A program made the position numbers and the translations under genes. Shown here one piece after another: positions 52,621-61,495 of a DNA stretch of 64,000 nt. The stretch is from assembly GCA_031553935.1 (NCBI GenBank), contig JAVBKS010000012.1, positions 1 to 64,000 of the forward strand. The letters are read 5' to 3'. The DNA is from JAISDD01 sp031553935. GTDB lineage: Bacteria > Bacillota > Syntrophomonadia > Syntrophomonadales > Syntrophomonadaceae. Below the pieces are notes generated by a model. The model did not search any database. It was given only the letters and a program-made list of their open reading frames with translations, and was not told the DNA's origin. Each line of letters opens with the position of its first letter. Position 1 is the stretch's first letter.

Positions 52621-52649
52621 TTGAACAAGAAAAACCACTATGCTATAAT
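52621..52649 (+). promoter_or_regulatory. Promoter of the yqzL-like/pheST transcript
   Basis: TTGAAC, 17 bp, TATAAT (52644-52649) with TGC just before the -10. Confidence 0.8.
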
Positions 52650-52689
52650 GAAAATTGTTCAGCCCTAAATAGTAATGGAGGTTGGCCTT

Positions 52690-52785
52690 ATGGTTTTAGA
52701 GGCAACTAAATTTTGGGACTCATTTGAGAATTCAGGCTGCATTGTATGTTATCTACTTTATAAATTATCACTTAATAATAATTGA
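52690..52785 (+). CDS. YqzL-like small protein
   Basis: 31 residues. GGAGG lies 8 nt before the ATG, 41 bp after the promoter. The pattern FWDSFENSG…YLLYK matches YqzL-family proteins (FW..Fe.TG…YLLYKE). It is encoded between the promoter and the T-box of pheS, so its mRNA is also the 5' part of the pheST leader. The function of YqzL is unknown. Confidence 0.62.
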   Translation: MVLEATKFWDSFENSGCIVCYLLYKLSLNNN

Positions 52786-52799
52786 TATGATGATTAGAA

Positions 52800-53018
52800 A
52801 TAGTAACTCATAGTCAAACCTACAGGGAGACAATATCGTGGACTGGAAGTATTGTCAGGCAATTGATGAGTGAATTCATCTAGGAGTAGGAAGGCTGAAA
52901 TTATTAGGCTTTCCCGGTTGTAGCCGTTATTTACATTGGAGTGGATTTAACATAAGTTAGATCAACGAGGGTGGTACCGCGGAATTAATTCGTCCCTTTT
53001 AGGGATGAATTTTTTTGT
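52800..53018 (+). promoter_or_regulatory. T-box leader controlling pheST
   Basis: The conserved T-box AACGAGGGTGGTACCGCGG is at 52964-52982. A terminator follows: AATTCGTCCCT / AGGGATGAATT (52987-53011) plus a T run. Upstream, GTGAATTCATC at about 52871 offers a TTC (Phe) specifier codon in the expected stem I. Uncharged tRNA-Phe should stabilise the antiterminator and switch on pheST. Confidence 0.9.
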
Positions 53019-53041
53019 TTTATAATAAATGGAGGTAAGCG

Positions 53042-54064
53042 ATGATAGACCTTTTAAAACAACTTAAGCAGCAAGTCGAACAGGATTTGCTAAGTATCGA
53101 GGATATCGAAACTCTAAATGCATATCAAGTAAAAATTCTGGGACGCAAAGGCGAGATCACTAAAATTCTTCGCGATCTAAAAAACCTTGATCCCAATACC
53201 AGAGCAGAAGTTGGACAGGTAGCCAACAATATAAAGTCTGATTTAACCCAAAGACTTGATGCCAAGCTCCAGAATATAAAAAAACGTAAGCTTGATGACC
53301 AATTGAAGCAGGAAACAATTGATGTGACTCTACCCGGATTTCCGCATACTTACGGCAATTTACACCCGTTAAGCAAAATCAATGCTGAAATAAGAGACAT
53401 ATTTATTGGTTTAGGTTTTACTGTCGCTGAAGGTCCGGAAGTTGAGCTTGATTATTATAATTTTGAAGCTCTAAATATTCCTAAAGATCATCCCGCCAGG
53501 GATATGCAAGATTCATTTTATTTTACTAACGAAATACTGCTAAGAACTCATACTTCTCCGATGCAAGTTAGAGTCATGGAGAAAATGTGTCCTAGCACCC
53601 CAGTTAAAATTATTGTTCCAGGAAAGGTTTACCGCAGAGATGATGATGCCACTCATTCTCCTATGTTTCATCAAATAGAGGGCTTGTTGGTAGATAATGG
53701 CATTACTTTTTCTCATCTAAAAGGTATCCTTATGTTTTTTGCTAAGAAAATATTTAACGAAAATGTTAGGGTCAGATACCGCCCTAGTTATTTTCCTTTC
53801 ACTGAACCTAGTGTTGAAATGGATGTATCATGTGTAAATTGCGATGGCCAAGGCTGCAGAGTATGTTCGCACACCGGCTGGCTGGAAATTTTAGGGGCAG
53901 GGATGGTTAACCCCAATGTGCTGAAATATGGAGGTTATGATCCGGAGAAAGTAACCGGTTTTGCTTTTGGCCTAGGAATAGAGAGAATTGCAATGCTAAA
54001 ATACAAAATTAATGATTTGCGGCTCTTCTATGACAACGACCGTAGATTTTTGCAGCAATTCTAA
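53042..54064 (+). CDS. pheS: Phenylalanyl-tRNA synthetase alpha subunit
   Basis: 340 residues, full length. An N-terminal coiled coil (about 1-90) is followed by the class II core with motif 2 GKVYRRDDDATHSPMFHQIEG and motif 3 GLGIERIAMLKYKI. A CVNCDGQGCRVC cluster suggests a zinc site, as in several Firmicute PheS proteins. It forms the alpha2beta2 enzyme with PheT, encoded 13 bp downstream, under T-box control. Confidence 0.96.
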   Translation: MIDLLKQLKQQVEQDLLSIEDIETLNAYQVKILGRKGEITKILRDLKNLDPNTRAEVGQVANNIKSDLTQRLDAKLQNIKKRKLDDQLKQETIDVTLPGFPHTYGNLHPLSKINAEIRDIFIGLGFTVAEGPEVELDYYNFEALNIPKDHPARDMQDSFYFTNEILLRTHTSPMQVRVMEKMCPSTPVKIIVPGKVYRRDDDATHSPMFHQIEGLLVDNGITFSHLKGILMFFAKKIFNENVRVRYRPSYFPFTEPSVEMDVSCVNCDGQGCRVCSHTGWLEILGAGMVNPNVLKYGGYDPEKVTGFAFGLGIERIAMLKYKINDLRLFYDNDRRFLQQF

Positions 54065-54077
54065 TGGAGGTAGGAAA

Positions 54078-56144
54078 ATGAGAGTTTCGATAAATTGGCT
54101 GAAAAAGTATGTAGATTTTGATTGCCCAGTTGATGAGCTCGCCCATAGGCTAACCATGGCGGGAATTGCCGTCGAGGGCGTGGAAGAAATTGATGATGAT
54201 AAGATATTAGTCTTAGAATTAACTCCTAATCGGGGCGATTGTTATGGAATTATTAATACTGCGCGTGAGGTTGCCGCCCTGTTTGAGAGCAAAGTAATGC
54301 TTCCAGAAATCACATTGCAGGAAAATAACGATAGCATTACTGATTATATAAACATTGTCATAAAAGATGAAGACCTTTGTGGCCGATATACAGCCAGACT
54401 AATAAAGAATTGCAATATAACCGATTCACCGGAATGGATGCAAAAATCACTGATAAGTGCTGGAATTCGGCCGGTCAATAATATAGTCGACATTACCAAT
54501 TATGTAATGCTTGAGTATAACCAACCATTGCATGCATTTGATTATGACTTGTTAGGCAAAAATGATAATGGCAAGCAAGAAATAATAATCCGGCGCGCGG
54601 CTAAAAATGAAAGAATTGTAACTTTAGATGGCATTGAGAGAGAATTAAATGAAACCATGCTGCTGATAACTGACCCGGACGGACCGATTGCCATTGCTGG
54701 CACCATGGGAGGGGAAAGCACAGAGATTACTGCCTCTACAAAAAATGTACTTTTAGAATCAGCTTTTTTTAATAATATCAGTGTAAGAAGAACATCAAAA
54801 ACTCTAGCTTTACGCAGTGATTCCTCGATTAGATTTGAAAAAGGCGTAGATATCAATGGTTTAACCAGTGCAATAAATCGAGCAGCAGACCTTGTGCAGG
54901 CATTAGCTGGAGGAGAAATAGTTGGCGGACTTGCTGACAATTATCCCCATCTGGTTTTACCAAGAATAATTAATTTACGGCCTGAACGGGTTAACAGTGT
55001 TTTGGGCAGTGATTTAAGCAATACCGATATGCAAGCTTACCTTGAAGGATTAGGTTTTAGTATTGATCATTCATCAAATGAATGGAGAGTAACAGTTCCT
55101 ACTTATAGAATCGATTTACAAGCTGAAGTCGATTTGATTGAAGAAATTGCCCGTTTGCACGGTTATGATAACCTGCCGGCAACCCTGCCGGAAGGGCAGT
55201 CGAGTTTTGGCGGCTTAAATCCATTGCAAAAGTTTAAGGATGAAATTAAGAGATTTTTAAGTAATCAGTTTAATGAAGTTATAAACTTAAGCTTTATTAA
55301 CCCGAATGTCAGAGAAAAAATGCTGTGGCGAGCAGAAAATCCCCATAATGAAATGCTGGAGTTAGTTAATCCTTTATCTGAAGACTATAGTGTCATGAGG
55401 TCAACCCTCTTGCCGGGGTTATTGCTGAATATCTCGAATAATCAAGCCCGAAAAATGAACAACCTGAGCTTTTTTGAAATGGGAGCTGTGTTCCTGCCTC
55501 AAGAAGAAGGTTTACCCACGGAAAAGCCTATTCTAAGCGCAATAGTCACAGGTTGTTGTGAACACAATTGGTATGCGGAAAAAATAGAAATGGATTTTTT
55601 CTATCTCAAGGGAATAATTGAAGGTATGTTCTTAGAACTTGGCTTAAACGACTATAGTTTCGAAGCCTTTGAAAATGATTCTTTCCATAGCGGAAGAACA
55701 GCTCTCATCACGGCTAATTCAGAGGCAGTAGGAATTATTGGCGAAATTCACCCCTTAGTTGCAGCGGCTTTCAATATCAAATCGAGGGTTTGCGCATTCG
55801 AGTTAGATGTGGAAAAACTATTTAGTGAAGCCAAGCAAAAGATTATGAGCACTGAAATCAGCAAGTTCCCGGAAATAGAAAGAGACCTGGCGATAATTGT
55901 TCCTGTTTTTGTAAAAGCGAAAGAGATTTTAGCTCAAGTTGATAGCACGAAATCACCATTACTAAAAAATGTTGCTATATTTGATGTTTATGAAGGCAAT
56001 CAAGTACCCCAAGGGTGCAAGAGCTTGGCTTTACGATTTACGTTTTCTTCGCTCGACAGAACATTGACCGATTCAGAGGTGAATAGTATACTCGAAACAG
56101 TAGTCGCAGCACTAAAAGAGAATCTAGAGGCGAAACTGAGATAA
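54078..56144 (+). CDS. pheT: Phenylalanyl-tRNA synthetase beta subunit, short form
   Basis: 688 residues, about 110 fewer than usual. The start MRVSINWLKKYVDFD is standard. After GVEEI (residue 37) the sequence passes almost directly to VLELTPNRGDC, so the EMAPII-like OB-fold tRNA-binding insert (B2) is absent. The B3/B4 editing region, B5, the catalytic-like core and the C-terminal anticodon-binding domain (FPEIERDLAIIVP…) are present. ATGGAGGTAGG precedes the ATG at 54078. Confidence 0.94.
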   Translation: MRVSINWLKKYVDFDCPVDELAHRLTMAGIAVEGVEEIDDDKILVLELTPNRGDCYGIINTAREVAALFESKVMLPEITLQENNDSITDYINIVIKDEDLCGRYTARLIKNCNITDSPEWMQKSLISAGIRPVNNIVDITNYVMLEYNQPLHAFDYDLLGKNDNGKQEIIIRRAAKNERIVTLDGIERELNETMLLITDPDGPIAIAGTMGGESTEITASTKNVLLESAFFNNISVRRTSKTLALRSDSSIRFEKGVDINGLTSAINRAADLVQALAGGEIVGGLADNYPHLVLPRIINLRPERVNSVLGSDLSNTDMQAYLEGLGFSIDHSSNEWRVTVPTYRIDLQAEVDLIEEIARLHGYDNLPATLPEGQSSFGGLNPLQKFKDEIKRFLSNQFNEVINLSFINPNVREKMLWRAENPHNEMLELVNPLSEDYSVMRSTLLPGLLLNISNNQARKMNNLSFFEMGAVFLPQEEGLPTEKPILSAIVTGCCEHNWYAEKIEMDFFYLKGIIEGMFLELGLNDYSFEAFENDSFHSGRTALITANSEAVGIIGEIHPLVAAAFNIKSRVCAFELDVEKLFSEAKQKIMSTEISKFPEIERDLAIIVPVFVKAKEILAQVDSTKSPLLKNVAIFDVYEGNQVPQGCKSLALRFTFSSLDRTLTDSEVNSILETVVAALKENLEAKLR

Positions 56145-56186
56145 TTAATAATAGAAGTATTAATGTAGATTATTCGGGGATTGGGA

Positions 56187-57857
56187 ATGAATTGTAAACC
56201 GACAGAAATTATTAATGTCTCCATTAAGGGAGATAAGAGTTATAGGGTAAGAGCTGGAGTAACTATTGCTGAGCTTCTCGAAAGCACCGGATTCGCTAAG
56301 GATCTTCAGCTCTTAGCGGCAATGGAGAACAATTCAATTGTTGATTTGAACCATGTTTTGAATCAATCTGCCGAAATCGCTTTGATAGATTTGCATAGCG
56401 AGACCGGCGCCCGTATCTTTAGAAACAGTGCTATGTTTTTGATTTCATCGGTTTGCTTTAGTCTATTTCCGCTGTATTCATTTAGGATTAAATACTCTAT
56501 TTCCAATGCTATCTTCGCCGAATTATATAACTATATTCCTACTAATACAGATGTTAAACTAATCCAGAAACGGCTTAATCAGATTATTGCCGACAATGAA
56601 AAGATAAAACGCTTATGCATTAATATTAGAACTGCCGCCGAAATTTTTGAGCAGCAAAAACAAAATGAAAAAATCGGCTTACTAAAGCCGGATAACAACG
56701 ATCTGGTGGGTGTATATTCTTTTAATGATTATTATGAGCGGGCAGTAAACCATATAGTTGACTCAGCAGGTATGATATTCCCAACCGAGTTAAGGGATTT
56801 TGATAAAGGTATCATCATACAAATCCCTAGTATTAATGATCAGTTTAGTATAAAGCCATTCAGAGAGCAGCAAAAGTTTACAGCTTTGCTTTATGAATCA
56901 AAAAAATGGGCGGATGCACTTGATATACCTTATTTCTATAATATTAATAAGAAGATAGTGGATTTCGAATTTGAAGAAATTATCCGCCTTGATGAAGCTA
57001 AGCACGAAAGAGATATTGCTAAGATTGCCGATAAAATTGCTCTAAATAAAGAAATTAAAATAGTTTTGATAGCTGGACCTTCTTCATCAGGAAAAACAAC
57101 TTTTGCCGAGCGCCTAAAAATTCAATTGCGTGTTATCGGGATTAAGTCAGTTAGCATTTCTTTGGATAATTATTTCGTCGACAGAGTATTGACGCCCTTA
57201 GATGAAAACAATAATTATGATTATGAAGCTTTAGAAGCACTTAACCTTAAACTTTTTAATAATCACCTCACTAAGCTGCTGCATGGTCAAGAAGTTGAAA
57301 TGCCTTATTTTGATTTTCATCGGGGAGAGAGCTTGCCTTCAGGGAATGCCATTCAACTTAATGAGCAAGAGGTTATTATTATTGAAGGTATTCATGCGTT
57401 AAATGATCGCTTGACTTATCTCGTTGACCCGGCAAAAAAATACATGATTTACACTAGCGCTCTAACTCCCATAAGCATAGATAGTACTAATTTTATTAAT
57501 ACTACCGATAATAGGCTTTTGCGAAGAATGATACGTGATATTAGGACCAGAAATAACTCCTGTGAAGAAACTATTGCCAGGTGGCCATCGGTAAAAAAAG
57601 GCGAAAGCAAAAATATTTTTCCTTATCAAGAGAATGCAGACATAATGTTCAATTCATCACTTACATATGAATTAAGCATCATTAAACCAATTGTTGAACC
57701 TTTGTTAAAAGCAATTAGTGATCGAAGTTCGGCATTTTTTGAAGCTCAGCGCCTTCTTAATCTGCTGTCTGAGCTAAAATCATACTCTGCGGACAAAGTT
57801 CCTGAAAATTCAATACTTAGAGAATTTATCGGTGGAAGTTGTTTTTCTACGACTTAA
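56187..57857 (+). CDS. Uridine kinase-like protein with N-terminal TGS/synthetase-like region
   Basis: 556 residues. The N-terminal region (about 1-70) is ubiquitin/TGS-like, and a middle part resembles threonyl-tRNA-synthetase accessory sequence. The C-terminal kinase has Walker A GPSSSGKTTF, then SISLDNYFVDR, YDYEALEALN and IIIEGIHALN, typical of uridine kinase/phosphoribulokinase folds. This long nucleoside-kinase form occurs in clostridia; substrate unproven. GGGGA precedes the ATG at 56187, and the TTG two codons earlier is less likely. Confidence 0.83.
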   Translation: MNCKPTEIINVSIKGDKSYRVRAGVTIAELLESTGFAKDLQLLAAMENNSIVDLNHVLNQSAEIALIDLHSETGARIFRNSAMFLISSVCFSLFPLYSFRIKYSISNAIFAELYNYIPTNTDVKLIQKRLNQIIADNEKIKRLCINIRTAAEIFEQQKQNEKIGLLKPDNNDLVGVYSFNDYYERAVNHIVDSAGMIFPTELRDFDKGIIIQIPSINDQFSIKPFREQQKFTALLYESKKWADALDIPYFYNINKKIVDFEFEEIIRLDEAKHERDIAKIADKIALNKEIKIVLIAGPSSSGKTTFAERLKIQLRVIGIKSVSISLDNYFVDRVLTPLDENNNYDYEALEALNLKLFNNHLTKLLHGQEVEMPYFDFHRGESLPSGNAIQLNEQEVIIIEGIHALNDRLTYLVDPAKKYMIYTSALTPISIDSTNFINTTDNRLLRRMIRDIRTRNNSCEETIARWPSVKKGESKNIFPYQENADIMFNSSLTYELSIIKPIVEPLLKAISDRSSAFFEAQRLLNLLSELKSYSADKVPENSILREFIGGSCFSTT

Positions 57858-57904
57858 TATATTATTCTTAGGTTATATGAAAGATTTTTAGGGGGGTCAT
57901 CAAA

Positions 57905-59260
57905 ATCAAATCCTTCACATGGAAACTAAGTATTTTTAACGCGCTATTGATTCTTATCGTCTTATTTATTATTCTTGTGGACAACCAAATCGTCCATCCT
58001 AATAAGTTCGTCGATTATGCCGTCATTTTTGTTTCTTTTTCATTGCTTACTTTGTTGCTCTCGGCGTATTTTACTAGTCGCTTTCTTAGACCATTAAAAG
58101 ATTTTACCCTGACCATCGAAGACATTACTAGAGGTAGCCGCCGGACTAAAGACTATAGTAAACACAGTGCGGAATTCGAACGTTTGGGGAATGCAATTAA
58201 TCGCATGACTGAAACTATTGCCAAGAGCGATAAATTTAATCTAATTGTTCGCAATCGTTTGGATGTTGTGATGGACAACACGGTAAACGGAATTCTGCTA
58301 GTTAATAGTAAGGATCTATTAGTCTTTGCTAACCCGGTAGCAATGTATATGCTGGCAATTGATAGTTCGATGTTAGGGCAATTGTACTATGAAGTAATAA
58401 CTAACAAAGACATGGTGGAAATGATTACTCAAACCAAGGAACATTCTAGGTCACTGAAAAAAGAATTAGCAATTGCTAACCAGAATCAAAAGATATTTGC
58501 TGTTAACATGGTACCGATTTTTAAGCGCGAAAACGCCTATCAGCCTGAAATTCTCATAATCCTCAATGATATTAGCGAAATCAAGAATCTTCAGCAGGTG
58601 CGCCAAGATTTCGTCGCCAATATTACTTATGAGCTTAAAACACCGGTGGCTCAGCTTAAGGGGCTGGCTGAGAGAGCAGCAGGTGATGGAGCAAGTAAAG
58701 ATGTTGTGGCAATAAAAAAGGGAATAGATAATCTAGATATTTTGATTAGCGATCTATTATTCTTGTCTCTTCTGGATTCTGGCAGTATTAATCTCAAACT
58801 TAAATCCGAGAACCTTTCTGGCATAATTAATGAGGCCGTCCATTTCGTCAAAAAGAAACGGGACTTTTCCGATATCGAAGTGACAACAACTTCGAATGTA
58901 TCCAATATAATAGTAAGTGTAGACAAAGAACACATTCTTCGAGCAGTTATCAATTTACTGGAAAACGCTATTAATTATTCGACCAAGGATCAGAAGGTAA
59001 GTATTAATATTGATGCAAAAGGGGATCATGCTATGATAAGATTTATAGATAATGGTCCTGGAATTGCACCCGAAGACATACCTTTCGTATTTAATCGATT
59101 CTTTAGGGTAGATAAAGACAGGTCTAGACTGACAGGAGGAACAGGACTAGGATTAGCGATTGTAAAGCATATAATCGAAATCCATGGCGGGAATGCAAGT
59201 GTTATAAGTGAATCAGGCAAAGGTTCTGCCTTTTTGATTACATTGCCCTTAAATAAATAG
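57905..59260 (+). CDS. Sensor histidine kinase-like protein lacking the phospho-acceptor His
   Basis: 451 residues if started at ATC 57905. Two membrane segments are joined by a very short outer loop, followed by HAMP, PAS (about 115-220), a HisKA-like region and a HATPase with NLLENAINYS, DNGPGIA and GGTGLGLAIVKHI. The H-box reads NITYELKTP: Tyr242 replaces the His of …SHELKTP. In frame there is no ATG, GTG or TTG before 57947, which lies within the first membrane helix. AGGGGGG ends 8 nt before ATC 57905. No response regulator gene adjoins. It could be a pseudokinase, a decaying gene or carry a sequence error. Confidence 0.8.
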   Translation: MKSFTWKLSIFNALLILIVLFIILVDNQIVHPNKFVDYAVIFVSFSLLTLLLSAYFTSRFLRPLKDFTLTIEDITRGSRRTKDYSKHSAEFERLGNAINRMTETIAKSDKFNLIVRNRLDVVMDNTVNGILLVNSKDLLVFANPVAMYMLAIDSSMLGQLYYEVITNKDMVEMITQTKEHSRSLKKELAIANQNQKIFAVNMVPIFKRENAYQPEILIILNDISEIKNLQQVRQDFVANITYELKTPVAQLKGLAERAAGDGASKDVVAIKKGIDNLDILISDLLFLSLLDSGSINLKLKSENLSGIINEAVHFVKKKRDFSDIEVTTTSNVSNIIVSVDKEHILRAVINLLENAINYSTKDQKVSINIDAKGDHAMIRFIDNGPGIAPEDIPFVFNRFFRVDKDRSRLTGGTGLGLAIVKHIIEIHGGNASVISESGKGSAFLITLPLNK

Positions 59261-59363
59261 AATTTCACTTTGCAAACTATGCTAAATAAGATTTAGTAAT
59301 GTATTGTTTTTTTGTGTCTAAAAACGCTAATAAGCGAAACAAATGAAAGAGGTCGTAAACTAA

Positions 59364-61382
59364 ATGCTATCACAAATAAGAAACATAGGAATAATTGCGC
59401 ATATCGATGCGGGGAAAACAACCACAACCGAAAGAATACTATACTATACCGGCCAAACCCATAAAATGGGAGAAACCCATGACGGAGAGAGTATAATGGA
59501 TTATCTCCCTTATGAAAAAGAGCGCGGCATCACTGTAACCTCGGCAGCTACTCACTGTCAATGGAAAGACCATAGTATCAATATTATTGATACACCGGGT
59601 CACGTTGATTTTACGGCTGAAGTTGAAAGAAGCTTGAGAATTCTTGATGGCGTGGTGGTAATTTTCTGTGGAAAAGGTGGAGTTGAACCCCAATCTGAAA
59701 CCGTTTGGCGCCAGGCGGATAAGTATAAAACTCCAAGAATTGCGTATATAAATAAAATGGATGCGATTGGAGCTAATTTTTTCGCAGTTGTTGATCAAAT
59801 TAAAAGCCGTTTAGGTGCTCAGCCCTTGGTTATTACTATTCCAGCTTTTGCTGATGAAGAATTCATTGGTATTATTGACATTATTGGAAACAAGCTGATT
59901 ACGTATTCCGGAAACAGTGGTGCTAATATTACCGAGCAAGAAATCCCGGATGAATACAATGCCGACGTAAATAAATGGTATGAAAAACTTGTCGAGGATG
60001 TCGCGCAATATGATGAGGCAATTTTTGACCTTTATGTCGGCGGCGAAAAAATACCTAATGATACATTATGGGATGCGATTAGAAAACTGACGGTAAAAGG
60101 AATTATAGTTCCTACTATATGTGGTAGCTCTTATCGCAACATAGGTGTTCAAAATCTGTTAGATGCAATCATTAATTACTTACCTTCACCAGCTGATATT
60201 GATTTCAACTCTGCTCTGGACGAAATGACTAGTCTGGAGAAAAAAGATATTTCAAAACAACCATTTGCGGCTTTGGTTTTTAAAATCGTGACCGATAGAC
60301 ATGTGGGCAAATTAGCCTTTGCCAGAGTCTATTCGGGAAGTATTTCTGCTGGAACCTATGTTAACAATTGCAGTAAGGATAAAAGAGAACGTATTGGCAG
60401 ATTGGTTAGAATGCATGCTAACCATCGCGAAGAATTAGAAATGGTTAATACCGGAGATATAGTAGCTTTCATTGGCTTAAAAGATGTTTCAACCGGAGAT
60501 ACGCTCTGTTCGGAAGGATATAATGTGATTTTAGAATCAATTGATTTCCCGGAACCGGTAATGCAAATTGCCATCGAGCCAAAAACCCAAGCAGATCAGA
60601 GCAAAATTGCTGAAGCACTAAACCGCATGTGTGCGGAAGATCCCACGATTAAGCTATTATATAATAAAGAAACAGGCCAAACCTTAATCTCAGGTATGGG
60701 AGAATTACACCTGGAAATAATCACAGAGCGTTTATCCAGAGAGTTTAAAGTCGAGTTTAATACTGGGCGACCAGAGGTTTCATACAAAGAAACGATTTCA
60801 GCCAGTGCTGAACATGTCACTCGCTATGTTAAGCAGACCGGCGGCAAAGGACAATTTGCCCATGTAGTACTTAAGATTGAGCCTTTCGAAGGCTACAAGT
60901 TCATTAATGCAATTACAGGCGGAGCAATACCGCGGGAGTATATACCAGCTGTTGAGGCCGGAGTAAAGCAAGCGCTCAACGAAGGAATTATAAAAGGATT
61001 TCCTATTGTAGATATACAGATTACACTGCTCGACGGCTCATTCCATGAAGTTGATTCATCTGAAATGGCATTCCGGACAGCAGGAATACTAGCCACCAAA
61101 GAATGTCTCAAAAAAGCGAAACCGCTGCTATTAGAACCAATAATGAAGCTGGAGGTCACTTCACCTGATGAATTTACCGGCAGCATAATTGCAACCATTA
61201 ATAATCGCCGGGGAAGACTAGAATCGATGGAAACCTATAATAATACCCAGATTATTAAAGGATTCGTTCCCTTGGTAGAGCTTTTTGGTTATTCCACTTC
61301 TCTTAGATCGCAGACCCAGGGACGTGCTTCTTTTTCCATGGAGTTTTCGCATTACGACAGCGTAAACAGTATACCGGAGTAA
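59364..61382 (+). CDS. Elongation factor G paralogue (EF-G2 type)
   Basis: 672 residues. GTPase motifs: AHIDAGKTTTTER, switch I with ERGITVTSAATHC, DTPGH and NKMD. EF-G domains II to V follow, including the late GGAIPREYIPAVEAG loop. It is somewhat shorter than canonical FusA and is not in a str operon; MDYLPYEKERGIT also departs from canonical FusA (MD..EQE.ERGIT). It is therefore probably a second EF-G with a role in translocation or ribosome recycling. AGAGGT precedes the ATG. Confidence 0.88.
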   Translation: MLSQIRNIGIIAHIDAGKTTTTERILYYTGQTHKMGETHDGESIMDYLPYEKERGITVTSAATHCQWKDHSINIIDTPGHVDFTAEVERSLRILDGVVVIFCGKGGVEPQSETVWRQADKYKTPRIAYINKMDAIGANFFAVVDQIKSRLGAQPLVITIPAFADEEFIGIIDIIGNKLITYSGNSGANITEQEIPDEYNADVNKWYEKLVEDVAQYDEAIFDLYVGGEKIPNDTLWDAIRKLTVKGIIVPTICGSSYRNIGVQNLLDAIINYLPSPADIDFNSALDEMTSLEKKDISKQPFAALVFKIVTDRHVGKLAFARVYSGSISAGTYVNNCSKDKRERIGRLVRMHANHREELEMVNTGDIVAFIGLKDVSTGDTLCSEGYNVILESIDFPEPVMQIAIEPKTQADQSKIAEALNRMCAEDPTIKLLYNKETGQTLISGMGELHLEIITERLSREFKVEFNTGRPEVSYKETISASAEHVTRYVKQTGGKGQFAHVVLKIEPFEGYKFINAITGGAIPREYIPAVEAGVKQALNEGIIKGFPIVDIQITLLDGSFHEVDSSEMAFRTAGILATKECLKKAKPLLLEPIMKLEVTSPDEFTGSIIATINNRRGRLESMETYNNTQIIKGFVPLVELFGYSTSLRSQTQGRASFSMEFSHYDSVNSIPE

Positions 61383-61392
61383 GGTGAGGATA

Positions 61393-61425
61393 TGTCGAGG
61401 GGGAGTTTTTTAACACCCCTCGACA
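61393..61425 (+). terminator. Hairpin after the EF-G paralogue
   Basis: Perfect 10-bp stem TGTCGAGGGG / CCCCTCGACA (61393-61402 with 61416-61425). The T-rich part lies in the loop rather than after it, so it may act differently from a standard terminator. Confidence 0.5.
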
Positions 61426-61495
61426 CTTGAAGTAGTAGCTAGCAGGTGGTTTTAGAAAGGTACGTGAAAAGAACAAGCGTCTTTTGTTAATTCAT

